This document shows positions 42,449-51,187 of a stretch of DNA of 64,000 nt, piece by piece; position 1 is the stretch's first letter; each line of letters begins with the position of its first letter. Origin of the DNA: Chitinophaga eiseniae (GTDB taxonomy: Bacteria > Bacteroidota > Bacteroidia > Chitinophagales > Chitinophagaceae); NCBI RefSeq assembly GCF_012641265.1, contig NZ_JABAHZ010000003.1, forward strand, positions 186,001 through 250,000, given 5' to 3'. Under the pieces are notes generated by a model. The model was not told where the DNA came from. It ran no database searches and saw nothing but the letters and a program-made list of their open reading frames with translations. The translations under genes and the position numbers were made by a program.

Positions 42449-43537
42449 TTAATCAGTGATATTTTTAACTACAAAATCCCTCAGGTCAGTATCCAATACC
42501 GTTGCCAGCGCATTGATGGCATTCATGGTGTTCTGACATTGTACCCGCTGCCCGCCGGCATCGAGAATAGCCTTTTCGTAGGGTAAGGTAATAGCGTTGA
42601 AGGACGTGATAGCTGCCTGGAATTTCTCCTGGATCGTTTTGTTGAGCGCCGCATTTTTTGCATTGACCAGCTGGTCTAAGCCCACTCCTTTACTACCCAG
42701 GAAAGTACCGGTGTATACATTATATGCACCAACTATGTTATTCTTAAAATCGGTAACGGAATTACCGCTGAAAGGAGATTCCACTTTGGTCCCATCTTTT
42801 TCATCGAAGGGTGCTTTCATTTTGTTGCTGCCCACCTCATCACAAATACCTTTCATGGCATCCACAATAGCGATGACTACATCCTGTTTTTTCGTATACG
42901 GGTTACCGTTTGCTCCTACGGTGAGTAACTTGTTGCCATAGTTACCTCCTGCCGGCGTCCAGCTGGTAGCCAGCCGGTTACAGATATTTTTAAGATCGGC
43001 AGTAAGACTGGTAATATATTTCATTTCGCGGGCATTGACATCTTTCGCCTGGCGTTTACCATCTGCACCCCATAAAATGTATTCGATAGGATGATATCCT
43101 CTTAAGGCATCGGCCAGCTTTTCAACATCTTCCAGTTCCAATTGGTTATTACTGTTAAGCACGGCGTCCAGCTGAGTTTTATCCACTGGCCAGGTGTCCA
43201 TGCTGGGATCGAGGTTGTCGTCTTCCACCGGGCCGAATAAATACCCTTCGCACTGCTCCCAGGTACTGCGCATATCACGCCATGCCTGCTTGGCAGCGGC
43301 CAGGTTATCTTCCGTAGGCGCTCCTTTTAAAATGGTCACCTTATCATTGAAAGTAGCTGATTTTGCGGCCAGATCAGCGTACCCTGGTATAGCAGTTTTA
43401 CTAACAAAATCAGCAATAAAATTAGTCTTCAGGGTATTAAAATCTGTGCTAGTTCCTGTATCGGGTTTATCGCTTTTGGCGCAGGACATAAGACTTGTTA
43501 AGGCAAATCCTATCAGTGCGGTTTGTATATACTTCAT
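42449..43537 (-). CDS. Imelysin-family lipoprotein (insulin-cleaving metalloproteinase/EfeO-like)
   Basis: A 362-residue lipoprotein with lipobox SLMSC (Cys19). The imelysin signature GxHxxE appears as GYHPIEYILWG near 148-158, and WEQCEGYLFGPVEDDNLDPS near 92-111 is typical. Imelysin domains are duplicated four-helix bundles that are linked to iron uptake (EfeO, IrpA); the metalloprotease label is historical. It is third in a compact four-gene operon with barrel, Rieske and di-heme genes (gaps of 18, 12 and 7 bp). Confidence 0.92.
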   Translation of the reverse strand: MKYIQTALIGFALTSLMSCAKSDKPDTGTSTDFNTLKTNFIADFVSKTAIPGYADLAAKSATFNDKVTILKGAPTEDNLAAAKQAWRDMRSTWEQCEGYLFGPVEDDNLDPSMDTWPVDKTQLDAVLNSNNQLELEDVEKLADALRGYHPIEYILWGADGKRQAKDVNAREMKYITSLTADLKNICNRLATSWTPAGGNYGNKLLTVGANGNPYTKKQDVVIAIVDAMKGICDEVGSNKMKAPFDEKDGTKVESPFSGNSVTDFKNNIVGAYNVYTGTFLGSKGVGLDQLVNAKNAALNKTIQEKFQAAITSFNAITLPYEKAILDAGGQRVQCQNTMNAINALATVLDTDLRDFVVKNITD

Positions 43538-43549
43538 ATCAATAAGAGG

Positions 43550-43984
43550 TTATGACACATGAATAATGAGATTGCTTTGCCGGATTTCCGTTTTTAGCTG
43601 CAGCAGGTGCGTAGCAGCGGGGCCCTTTTTAACATGGCCCTCTTTATCAAACTGGCTGCCATGCACGGTGCACAGGTAGCCATTGCCGGTAGGCGTTAAT
43701 GGATTGTGTTGATGCGTGCAACGGAGCAGCAACGCTTCATACGACTGATCCGGCAGTTTACGCACCGCTATTTCGTAAGCATAATTTTTAGGGCTTACCA
43801 CCTGCAGCGGTGCGGCATCAAAAATATTCAGGGGTACTTCTACCTGGTTACCATTCATAGCCGCCCGATAGCTTTTAGTGGTGCTGCATGATTCCAGGAA
43901 ATCGACCATAGAAAGACTTACAGCCCCTACCAGGCAAGCCTTGCAGGTATCTTTTAGAAAATTTCTTCTGTTCAGCGAACTCAT
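43550..43984 (-). CDS. Rieske [2Fe-2S] protein with Tat-like signal
   Basis: A 144-residue protein. The N-terminus MSSLNRRNFLKDTCKACLVG has the twin-arginine pattern RRNFLK, followed by a hydrophobic stretch and Cys33 that may be lipidated. The Rieske cluster motifs are RCTHQHNPLTP (Cys-x-His) and YLCTVHGSQFD (Cys-x-x-His), near 88-116. A Tat signal suits export with a folded cluster. This is a free-standing Rieske protein, not part of a bc1 complex. In this operon it probably passes electrons to or from the di-heme cytochrome. Confidence 0.92.
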   Translation of the reverse strand: MSSLNRRNFLKDTCKACLVGAVSLSMVDFLESCSTTKSYRAAMNGNQVEVPLNIFDAAPLQVVSPKNYAYEIAVRKLPDQSYEALLLRCTHQHNPLTPTGNGYLCTVHGSQFDKEGHVKKGPAATHLLQLKTEIRQSNLIIHVS

Positions 43985-44002
43985 ATCATTAAGATTTGAA
44001 CA

Positions 44003-45253
44003 TTAAAAAGAATAACCGATACCTATATTGAGGAAAGAATTATTGGTTTTGTAGGGGATGCGGTTGGGACTGGGATTAATGACCAGGTCGGGGTTTTCAT
44101 CTCCGGTATGCATCAGTCTTACATCGGCTTTGATCACTACGTTTGGAATAGGCAGGTAACTGAAACCGGCTATCAGGTGTTGTTGCTTTTCGGTACCATC
44201 GTAAATAGCATTTGCCGGGGTAGCGCTGTTGAGGTCAAACATTTCATAGCGGGCAAACACATTCAGCTGCTGCCCTTCCATACGGCGGCTTCTTTCAAAC
44301 AGGTTGTAAGCTCCCTCAAGATAGGCGCCATACATGCCTTTACTGGTATTGCTGGCATATGCCTTATTAATGTCCGACGCTTTAGGGAAGGAGATAGATG
44401 TACCCAGGAGTTTAAAAGCAAAACCATTGCGCGCATATTGTATATCCGCTTCGCCAAGATACAATGGCAGTGCGGCCATCCCGTAACTCAGCGCCAGGCT
44501 ATCCGATTTACGTTTATTCAGGCCGTTAGTGCCACCGGCATAACCCGATACCTGGAATTTAAAGTCCTTCCAGTAGTACTGCAATGCCGCAGTGATGGCC
44601 AGGTTGTTGGCAAAAGCCCCCTGTCCTTCTGCCCGTCCTTCTTTGATACCAGTGCCATGGTTAAATTTAGACGCATCCAGACCGTTTACCAACGCAACGC
44701 TATAGTTGACAGGCAAGTTGCGCAAACGCCCGTAAAAGCCTACTCCCAGCTCCCGCCAGGTAGCGGGAATAACCAGCTGCTCTACCAGTGGACGTTCTAC
44801 GCCGTTAAAATTAACGGGCAGGTGATTTTCATTCAGTAACCCGATACGGGGAGTAAACAACCCTGCTACCAGGTACTGACGGGGATTCAGATTGAAGCGA
44901 AGATAAGCCTGTTCAAAAGCTATTTCTCCTGTAAATCCGTTGTTCTCCTGTCCTATTCCGGCTTTGGCGTTCTCCAGTTCCAACTCGCTGAAAAAGGCTA
45001 TCCTGGCATTAAACTGATGTCCTACAAATAATACCGCCCGCTCCAGGGTGGCAAAAGACATTTGCTCATTAAAATTTCGCTGATAATAGGCGGATCCGTA
45101 ACCAGAGATTACTGTTTTACTTTTGGCAACTCCCGCATTCAGGGAATCTTCACTGGTGGTAAATACTAATTTTTGTGCGGCTGTTATTTGTTGCGCGTTG
45201 GTTACAGATATCGCCAACAAGCAGCCCAATAGCGTAGAGATGACCGTTTTCAT
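44003..45253 (-). CDS. Outer-membrane beta-barrel protein (porin-like)
   Basis: A 416-residue protein starting at 45253 (MKTVISTLLGCLLAISVTNAQ); the frame opens 6 codons earlier. The signal peptide is cut near 21. The mature part alternates hydrophobic and polar residues with aromatic girdles and ends in FLNIGIGYSF with a terminal Phe, as in outer-membrane barrels. Segments such as RFNLNPRQYLVAGLFTPRIG and LEGAYNLFERSRRMEGQQLN recall porins of the phosphate-selective (OprO/OprP) type. First gene of the operon leading to the Rieske, imelysin and di-heme genes; likely the outer-membrane entry for its substrate. Confidence 0.8.
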   Translation of the reverse strand: MKTVISTLLGCLLAISVTNAQQITAAQKLVFTTSEDSLNAGVAKSKTVISGYGSAYYQRNFNEQMSFATLERAVLFVGHQFNARIAFFSELELENAKAGIGQENNGFTGEIAFEQAYLRFNLNPRQYLVAGLFTPRIGLLNENHLPVNFNGVERPLVEQLVIPATWRELGVGFYGRLRNLPVNYSVALVNGLDASKFNHGTGIKEGRAEGQGAFANNLAITAALQYYWKDFKFQVSGYAGGTNGLNKRKSDSLALSYGMAALPLYLGEADIQYARNGFAFKLLGTSISFPKASDINKAYASNTSKGMYGAYLEGAYNLFERSRRMEGQQLNVFARYEMFDLNSATPANAIYDGTEKQQHLIAGFSYLPIPNVVIKADVRLMHTGDENPDLVINPSPNRIPYKTNNSFLNIGIGYSF

Positions 45254-45441
45254 GCCACAAATGTTGAACAATAGCAGCGTTCATTTTGATCATACCCGGA
45301 AATTTTCTGCTGATAACCACTGATTTAGGCATTTCTTACAAACATCTATTAATTATCAATACGTTAACATATATCGTTCTCTTTTATAAGACAAAAAACT
45401 CATAGCATCTGCTCTAAAACGGAAATTCTGGACATGAATGC

Positions 45442-45476
45442 AAAAAAAATTCCCGCATAGTAAACTATGCGGGAAT
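45442..45476 (-). terminator. Rho-independent terminator after the Calx-beta/propeller gene
   Basis: A 12-bp stem (45449-45460 with 45465-45476) with a 4-nt loop, followed on the minus strand by eight T. Confidence 0.88.
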
Positions 45477-45523
45477 GTAGGTGTGCCTGAAGCGCGTATA
45501 TCGGTTATTGATCCAAGCCGTTA

Positions 45524-48007
45524 TTATTTGGCTGTCAGCACGGTGCCTTCGTCATTATCATCATCGTGGATAACGGCTATGGCTTTGTTGAGCTTCAGCT
45601 CAGGGGAAATTTTCAGCATCCCTGCATTGCTGGCTGCGGTAGCATCACGCAGCTTCACAACTACCTGTGCATCTGGTTCCTTTACACGGTCGTTTACCAG
45701 TGCTACCTGGATATCCGTTTCGCTGAACGCACAATCACCGGTAATTTTCACCATGTCGCCGTTCATGATAACATAATCTTTACCATAGGCAGCTGTGCTG
45801 GTAGAGTCAACACCGAAGAAGATGTTGATATCACTACCTGTACAGTTGGTTTGTACAGATTGGTCAGCAGCTTTTACCAGGATACATTTAAACATACTTA
45901 CCGGGGCAGTGGCAGATTCGTTGGCATCTGTCAGCTTAACCAGGGTAATATAAGCTGGTTGATCCTGTATGTACTGGGAAGCAGAAATAGAGGTAACGTC
46001 TCCGTTGTAACCTACTACCGCTTCGTTTTCTGCCTTGATTTCGCTCAATACCAGTACCACGGTTTCAGCCAGTTCAAAACGGTTGTCGTCTTTCACTTTT
46101 ACATTCAGGCTGGCAGTAGTGGCGCCGCTATCAATCGCGAAAGGCGCTTTAATACTGCTTACAAAGTCGGCGCCAGGCAAAGCGGTACCATTGCCAAACT
46201 TATAGGTCAGGCGAACGGGCTTAGAAGTGGCGTTGATCAATGGCGTATTATCTCTCTTAAATAAACCGGCAGAAAATACCACATCGGTACCAGGTTCTGC
46301 ACCGTTGCTACCACCTATAAACTTCACCATGGCTGGCTGATCGAGGATGGTTACTTCGCCTTTGGCCTTGGTCAGGTAGAGGTCGGAAGCGTCTAGTATT
46401 TCTACATGAAAAGCTTCTTTACCTTCCAGCAGGTTATCACTTTTTATAGGTATCTGTATGCTTTTGGAGATAATAGCACCTGCTGCAAATTCGGAAGGCA
46501 CAAAAGAGATGGTACCTTCTGTAACATCGAAATCGGCCGCACCAGCACTACCTTTGTGAGGTATGGTTTTATAGTGTACATTAACGGGAGTACGAACACC
46601 ATTACTTCTCAAAAAGCCGGATAACGTAATGGTCAGCGTAGCATTGGATAAACCGTTCAGCGGCTCAGATACGGCGATATCGTTGATAGAAACGCCATGG
46701 CTGATCTTAATGATACGGTTGCCGTCTTCATCGCCACCACCGGCAGCAATGATTTCGCCAGAAGGGCTCATCAGCAGGGAAGCCAGCGATGTTTTTGCAT
46801 CGTATTTACCCAGCTGTTTGTCGAACATCATTTCACCATCGGGACTTACTTTAATCATGCGGTAACCTTCCCGGGTTACTACGCAGATTTCATCGTCTTC
46901 TGTCAATAATAAATGTTGAAAAACGGAACCCATGTTTTTATCTACCACGGTAGTTCCATCGGGCAGTAATTTTACGATCTTACCGGTGTTGTTGGTGATG
47001 TTACCGCCTGCAGCTACTACCTTGCCATTTTTACCTACTTCCAGGGCGTATAATGCAGCGTCTGTTTCCTTGTTGAACAATTCTGTTCCATCAGGACGCA
47101 GCTTCACGATGCGGCCTTTATCTTTTTCTTCTGCACAGGCAAAAATCTGTCCCAGGTCATTTACTTTGATGGCGTTGAATTTACCATCTACGGTGCTGTA
47201 TTCTTTGTCAAATACTACCTGTCCTTCTGCGTTTACTTTTGCAATACGGCTGGCATTGCCGGTACCATAGGCGCCACCGCCCATAGCCAGTATAGCGCCA
47301 TCTTCCAGCAGCAGCATCTTTTCGAAAATAGCGCCTGGCTTACCGAAAGAAAGCTCAAATTGCTTTTCTCCCTTACCATTTACTTTTACCATGTAAGCTT
47401 TACCTTGTCCATCACCCACGTCGCCACCTACAGCAACAATGTTCTCATCTTCATCTATCAGCACATTAGTAAATACGTTATGGGCGCCAAATCCCTTATC
47501 GAATTCTACGCGGCCATCCGGCGTCATTTTGGTGATACGGGCCTGTGCAGGCTTGCTCCCATCTACCCCTACGGTAATGTAGTTACCATGACGGTCTACA
47601 ATTACCCGGGTAAAATAGCCGCCCTGGCCATTCCCGATGCTTTTGTCGAATATTACTTCCCCGGTAGCCGACAACTTGGTGATGCGGGCATTACCATAGG
47701 CAATGGTACCGCCGCCCACGGCCACCAGCTCATTCTTGGGTAATAAAAGCATGTCCTGGTAAGCTACCAGCCCGCCTTTATTCAGTTTGGCATTGTAAAT
47801 AAGGTTTCCTGTGGAAGATAATTTGGTGATACACCCATTATCTGTTCCCCCGCCGATAGCAACAATAGCGTTGTTGTCTGCAATAGCCAGTTTCTTATAC
47901 TGGTTCTTGGGACCACTGAAGCTCTTGTTAAACACTACAGGCATTTCCTGTGCGAAGGCTTGTGAGCCAAGCGCCAGTAAAAGCATTAGTGAAGAGATCT
48001 TGTTCAT
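45524..48007 (-). CDS. Secreted repeat protein with propeller-like and Calx-beta domains
   Basis: An 827-residue protein with a signal peptide (SSLMLLLALGSQAFAQ, cut near 20). Residues about 25-430 are about ten units of 35-42 residues in which ITKLSSTGNLIYNAKLNKG- and IAKVNAEGQVVFDKEYST-like segments alternate with VAVGGG-type strands. This is the pattern of delta-60/beta-propeller repeats. Residues about 440-820 hold Calx-beta-type domains (DFDVTEGTISFVPSEFAAGA, DNLLEGKEAFHVEILDAS). The C-terminus (HDDDNDEGTVLTAK) shows no type IX sorting domain. It is the last gene of the adhesin locus, 43 bp after the OmpA gene. Probably a surface or periplasmic protein; role unknown. Confidence 0.83.
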   Translation of the reverse strand: MNKISSLMLLLALGSQAFAQEMPVVFNKSFSGPKNQYKKLAIADNNAIVAIGGGTDNGCITKLSSTGNLIYNAKLNKGGLVAYQDMLLLPKNELVAVGGGTIAYGNARITKLSATGEVIFDKSIGNGQGGYFTRVIVDRHGNYITVGVDGSKPAQARITKMTPDGRVEFDKGFGAHNVFTNVLIDEDENIVAVGGDVGDGQGKAYMVKVNGKGEKQFELSFGKPGAIFEKMLLLEDGAILAMGGGAYGTGNASRIAKVNAEGQVVFDKEYSTVDGKFNAIKVNDLGQIFACAEEKDKGRIVKLRPDGTELFNKETDAALYALEVGKNGKVVAAGGNITNNTGKIVKLLPDGTTVVDKNMGSVFQHLLLTEDDEICVVTREGYRMIKVSPDGEMMFDKQLGKYDAKTSLASLLMSPSGEIIAAGGGDEDGNRIIKISHGVSINDIAVSEPLNGLSNATLTITLSGFLRSNGVRTPVNVHYKTIPHKGSAGAADFDVTEGTISFVPSEFAAGAIISKSIQIPIKSDNLLEGKEAFHVEILDASDLYLTKAKGEVTILDQPAMVKFIGGSNGAEPGTDVVFSAGLFKRDNTPLINATSKPVRLTYKFGNGTALPGADFVSSIKAPFAIDSGATTASLNVKVKDDNRFELAETVVLVLSEIKAENEAVVGYNGDVTSISASQYIQDQPAYITLVKLTDANESATAPVSMFKCILVKAADQSVQTNCTGSDINIFFGVDSTSTAAYGKDYVIMNGDMVKITGDCAFSETDIQVALVNDRVKEPDAQVVVKLRDATAASNAGMLKISPELKLNKAIAVIHDDDNDEGTVLTAK

Positions 48008-48050
48008 TTGTGTTAGTTTGATATACGCTAAAAAATAACCGATAAAAAGT

Positions 48051-50192
48051 TTATAAAATCCGGATCTCGCAGCGCCTGTTCACTCCCTGTAACTGGATAA
48101 AAGCATCCCGGTTGCCCGCGAGGCTATAGTGAGTAGCTACCCACACCGGTTTGGTAGACCCGAAATAATTGATCCTGACTTTGTCCGGATACACCCCCCG
48201 GCTCAGCAGGCATTCCTGTATATACATCGCACGGTTCCTGGAAAGTGACAGGTTGTACTTTTCCGTTCCGATAATATCGGTATGCCCGTTCACCAGTATT
48301 ATTCTGTGGGGATTGGCCTTCCAAACCTTGAAAATAGAATCGATCTTACGCCATTCCTGGTCCTGTGGTACATAGGAATTAAGATCATAGTAGATAACGC
48401 CTGGAATCCGCCATAACATTTCCAGCGCTTTTACAGTGCTGTCAGTGAGCAGCGTATACGCTTTTCCGTTATTAGCTGCCGGATAGCCGGCAGATCGCTG
48501 CCAGGAAACCATTTCGGGGCTGCTGTAAGCGGCCTCGCTGGTATAAACAGGCGCCGTTGCTGGCACGCTGCCCGTAGTCGAAGTAACGGTTTGGCTGGTA
48601 GCAGGACTGGTATTCTGCCAGGGAATCATTTCAGGAGAGCTGTCGGTAATGTTAGTATATTCAATCACCTTACGCTCCGGCTCCGCAGCCGCCATGGTGG
48701 CAGGCTTTACTACAGCAGGAGTCACCACCTGTTGTTCCACAGGTTGGTTATCATAGCGTTTATCACCTACTAAAGTCAGCTGTTGACGGCCGTCCGCCTG
48801 GTTCATGGTATAAGGCACTCTATCGTCTTCTTTTACTGGCTTGCCGGGATAAGGCAGGTCCAGCTGTTTCAAAGGATTTTTCTTCAGGTTTAACACATAA
48901 ATATGATCATTATCATGTGCGCCTGAACGGTCTGATGTAAAATATAATAATAGCTTCTTTTCGTCCAGGACGGGATTCAGGTCATCAAACTGTGTATTTA
49001 CCGGGTAAGGCAAATGCACGGTGCCTTCTTCCGGCTTTTTGATGTTGATCACGAAGATGTCCAGCCCACCAAAGCCACGAAGGCCATTGGAAGAAAAGAA
49101 CAACTGCTCCCCGATGACGAAAGGATATAACTCATTTCCATTGGTGTTTACCTGGGGGCCCATATTCACAGGCGCTTTCCACCGCTTTTCCTCTTTATCC
49201 CAGTCAGCATAGTATATGTCTGTTCCGCCGAAGCCACCAGGCATATCGGATGCAAAGTACAAACGTTTACCGTTCGGTGCAACTGATGGATGCAGGAAAG
49301 AGTAAGATGCTGAATTTTTTCCCAGCTTTACAGGTACCGGTTTGCTCCAAACATCGTGTTCCGGCTGGTAAACCGCCGATAATAGCTGGGTACCGTTATT
49401 ATAGTTGATGTAAGAATTTTTATCATTCTTTACATCGGTAAACCGGTTGGAGGTATAAATCACCTTCCTGCCATTATCAAAAAAAGAGGCCGGACCTACC
49501 TGTAACACGCCTCTCAGGCTATTATTAAACGGTTCTATACCGTCTTCTGAAATCTGGTACAGCCTGGAGTTGGTGTAGAAGGTTTGCTGGTCCTTTTTCT
49601 TAAAATCGTTGGAGAGAAAAACGATATTATCCTGGTATAAGGCCAGCCCATATTGGTAACCAGGTAAGTTTAACCGCAAACTGTCTACCCGGATATTGGC
49701 CATAGAATCGCGGTTAAAGAACTGGTAGTAGTCTACCAGCGAAGCCTGCAGGTTGGTAAACCGGGCATTGTCTTTATAGCTTTGGGCATACACATCGCTG
49801 AGCTGTTGCGCCTTGGCTACCCTCCCGGTACGTTTCAGCAGGTCGATGTAATTGGTTACATCGGTCACCAGGATATCTTTCTCCGGCTTATAGAGCAGTT
49901 CGTCGTATAAGCTGATTGTTTTTTCAAACTGTCTTGTTTCAAAATACACCCTGGCTAAGGTAAATTTAGCCCGGCGTGATACTTCTTCAGAAGCCCCGTT
50001 ATTGATCACACTATTACACAGTGAGATGGCCCCGGCATATTCCTGTCTCTTATACAGGCGTTCTGCACGCTTTGCTTTAGCCATACTCCCCAAGCCCCCC
50101 AATTGCACATGATCCTTTACGAAACTACAGGAAACAAACAGGGAAACAATGCTCAGAAAAAGTATGAGGGAATAGAAATTAAACTTTCGCAT
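48051..50192 (-). CDS. OmpA-family lipoprotein with TPR and PD40 repeats (type IX locus partner)
   Basis: A 713-residue lipoprotein, lipobox LFVSC (Cys22). Domain order: TPR-like helices (about 35-150, RAKFTLARVYFETRQFEKTI), PD40/WD40-like propeller (about 180-460, RLYFASDMPGGFGGTDIYYA, LFFSSNGLRGFGGLDIFV), a variable Thr/Pro/Ala-rich linker (about 480-600), and a C-terminal OmpA domain (about 600-713, INGHTD-type VNGHTDIIGTEKYNLSLSRN). The OmpA part should bind peptidoglycan. The layout is like PorE and other proteins encoded beside PorP/SprF in type IX secretion loci. It lies 21 bp after the PorP/SprF gene. Confidence 0.88.
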   Translation of the reverse strand: MRKFNFYSLILFLSIVSLFVSCSFVKDHVQLGGLGSMAKAKRAERLYKRQEYAGAISLCNSVINNGASEEVSRRAKFTLARVYFETRQFEKTISLYDELLYKPEKDILVTDVTNYIDLLKRTGRVAKAQQLSDVYAQSYKDNARFTNLQASLVDYYQFFNRDSMANIRVDSLRLNLPGYQYGLALYQDNIVFLSNDFKKKDQQTFYTNSRLYQISEDGIEPFNNSLRGVLQVGPASFFDNGRKVIYTSNRFTDVKNDKNSYINYNNGTQLLSAVYQPEHDVWSKPVPVKLGKNSASYSFLHPSVAPNGKRLYFASDMPGGFGGTDIYYADWDKEEKRWKAPVNMGPQVNTNGNELYPFVIGEQLFFSSNGLRGFGGLDIFVINIKKPEEGTVHLPYPVNTQFDDLNPVLDEKKLLLYFTSDRSGAHDNDHIYVLNLKKNPLKQLDLPYPGKPVKEDDRVPYTMNQADGRQQLTLVGDKRYDNQPVEQQVVTPAVVKPATMAAAEPERKVIEYTNITDSSPEMIPWQNTSPATSQTVTSTTGSVPATAPVYTSEAAYSSPEMVSWQRSAGYPAANNGKAYTLLTDSTVKALEMLWRIPGVIYYDLNSYVPQDQEWRKIDSIFKVWKANPHRIILVNGHTDIIGTEKYNLSLSRNRAMYIQECLLSRGVYPDKVRINYFGSTKPVWVATHYSLAGNRDAFIQLQGVNRRCEIRIL

Positions 50193-50213
50193 ACTATTCT
50201 TGATTTAATTAAA

Positions 50214-51128
50214 TTAGAAATATCGCGGCGCTACCACTTTCCACTTCGACCAGGAGAAACGATAATTCACCATCAACTCATGGGATACCGTTTGCGCGCC
50301 CTTCAGGTTCGACTGCATTGGCGTATCATAAGAGTAGCCAATCTGCAGGTTCTTGGTAGCCTGAACTTGTATCAGGCCGGTCATTGTTTTCTCCGAACGC
50401 CAGGACGCACCCAGCCACACAATGTTCTTTAGCAGGATATTGGCATTCAGGTCGTACTGTAACCCCGCCCCCTTTACCTGCCTTAATAAAACATTGGGCT
50501 TTAACTTTACCGCATCATTAATGTCGATCAGGTAACCTGTCTGGAGATAATAATGCGAAGCCACTACTACTTTATTCACACTATTGCCTAAGTCGAAACT
50601 TTTGAAAGTGGGTGAAGATATACCAATAAAGAACCGGTCAGTAAACACCATAAAACCAAACCCCACATCACTTTTCATATAACTCTGGTTATGGGCAAAC
50701 GTGGGATCCGAAGTGGATAAGGAAGAGTTGTCTTCCCGGTATTGGGATATTCCGCCTTTCAGTCCCAGCGCCAGGTAAATTTTCTCATTCAGCTTTACCC
50801 GTTGAGATACGTTGAAGTTAACCTGGGTCTGGGAGTTAACGGTAATCTTTTCATTCATCAGCGACACGCCAAAGCTGGTATTGGTAGCCTTAATAGGCGT
50901 GTAAAACGAAGCCGTGGCAGTTTTTGGCGCGCCATCTACTCCCACCCATTGATTACGACCCACTGCTGTAAGGCTCGATGATTCGTCCATAGATGGATAA
51001 GCAGGGTTAATAACCATACCATTGAACATATACTGCGAGTACAACGGTTCCTGTTGGGCTATCGCCTGCAAGCTGCAGCACCAGCATAAGATCGCAATCC
51101 CTAAAGCTTTCATAAGACGCTTATTCAT
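50214..51128 (-). CDS. PorP/SprF-family outer-membrane protein of type IX secretion
   Basis: A 304-residue protein starting at 51128 (MNKRLMKALGIAILCWCCSL, signal cut after AIAQ); the frame opens 10 codons earlier. It has the PorP/SprF hallmark just after the signal, EPLYSQYMFNGMVINPAYPS, and a barrel-like remainder (SFGVSLMNEKITVNSQTQVN, MVNYRFSWSKWKVVAPRYF). SprF-type proteins are needed for surface delivery of a specific large adhesin encoded next to them and stay paired with it. Here that cargo is the giant protein directly upstream (51188-61564). Confidence 0.93.
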   Translation of the reverse strand: MNKRLMKALGIAILCWCCSLQAIAQQEPLYSQYMFNGMVINPAYPSMDESSSLTAVGRNQWVGVDGAPKTATASFYTPIKATNTSFGVSLMNEKITVNSQTQVNFNVSQRVKLNEKIYLALGLKGGISQYREDNSSLSTSDPTFAHNQSYMKSDVGFGFMVFTDRFFIGISSPTFKSFDLGNSVNKVVVASHYYLQTGYLIDINDAVKLKPNVLLRQVKGAGLQYDLNANILLKNIVWLGASWRSEKTMTGLIQVQATKNLQIGYSYDTPMQSNLKGAQTVSHELMVNYRFSWSKWKVVAPRYF

Positions 51129-51187
51129 AGGTATCAGCTTAAATATTTTGTCAAACACATCTTATTGATTGTTGTTTCGTAGGTCCA

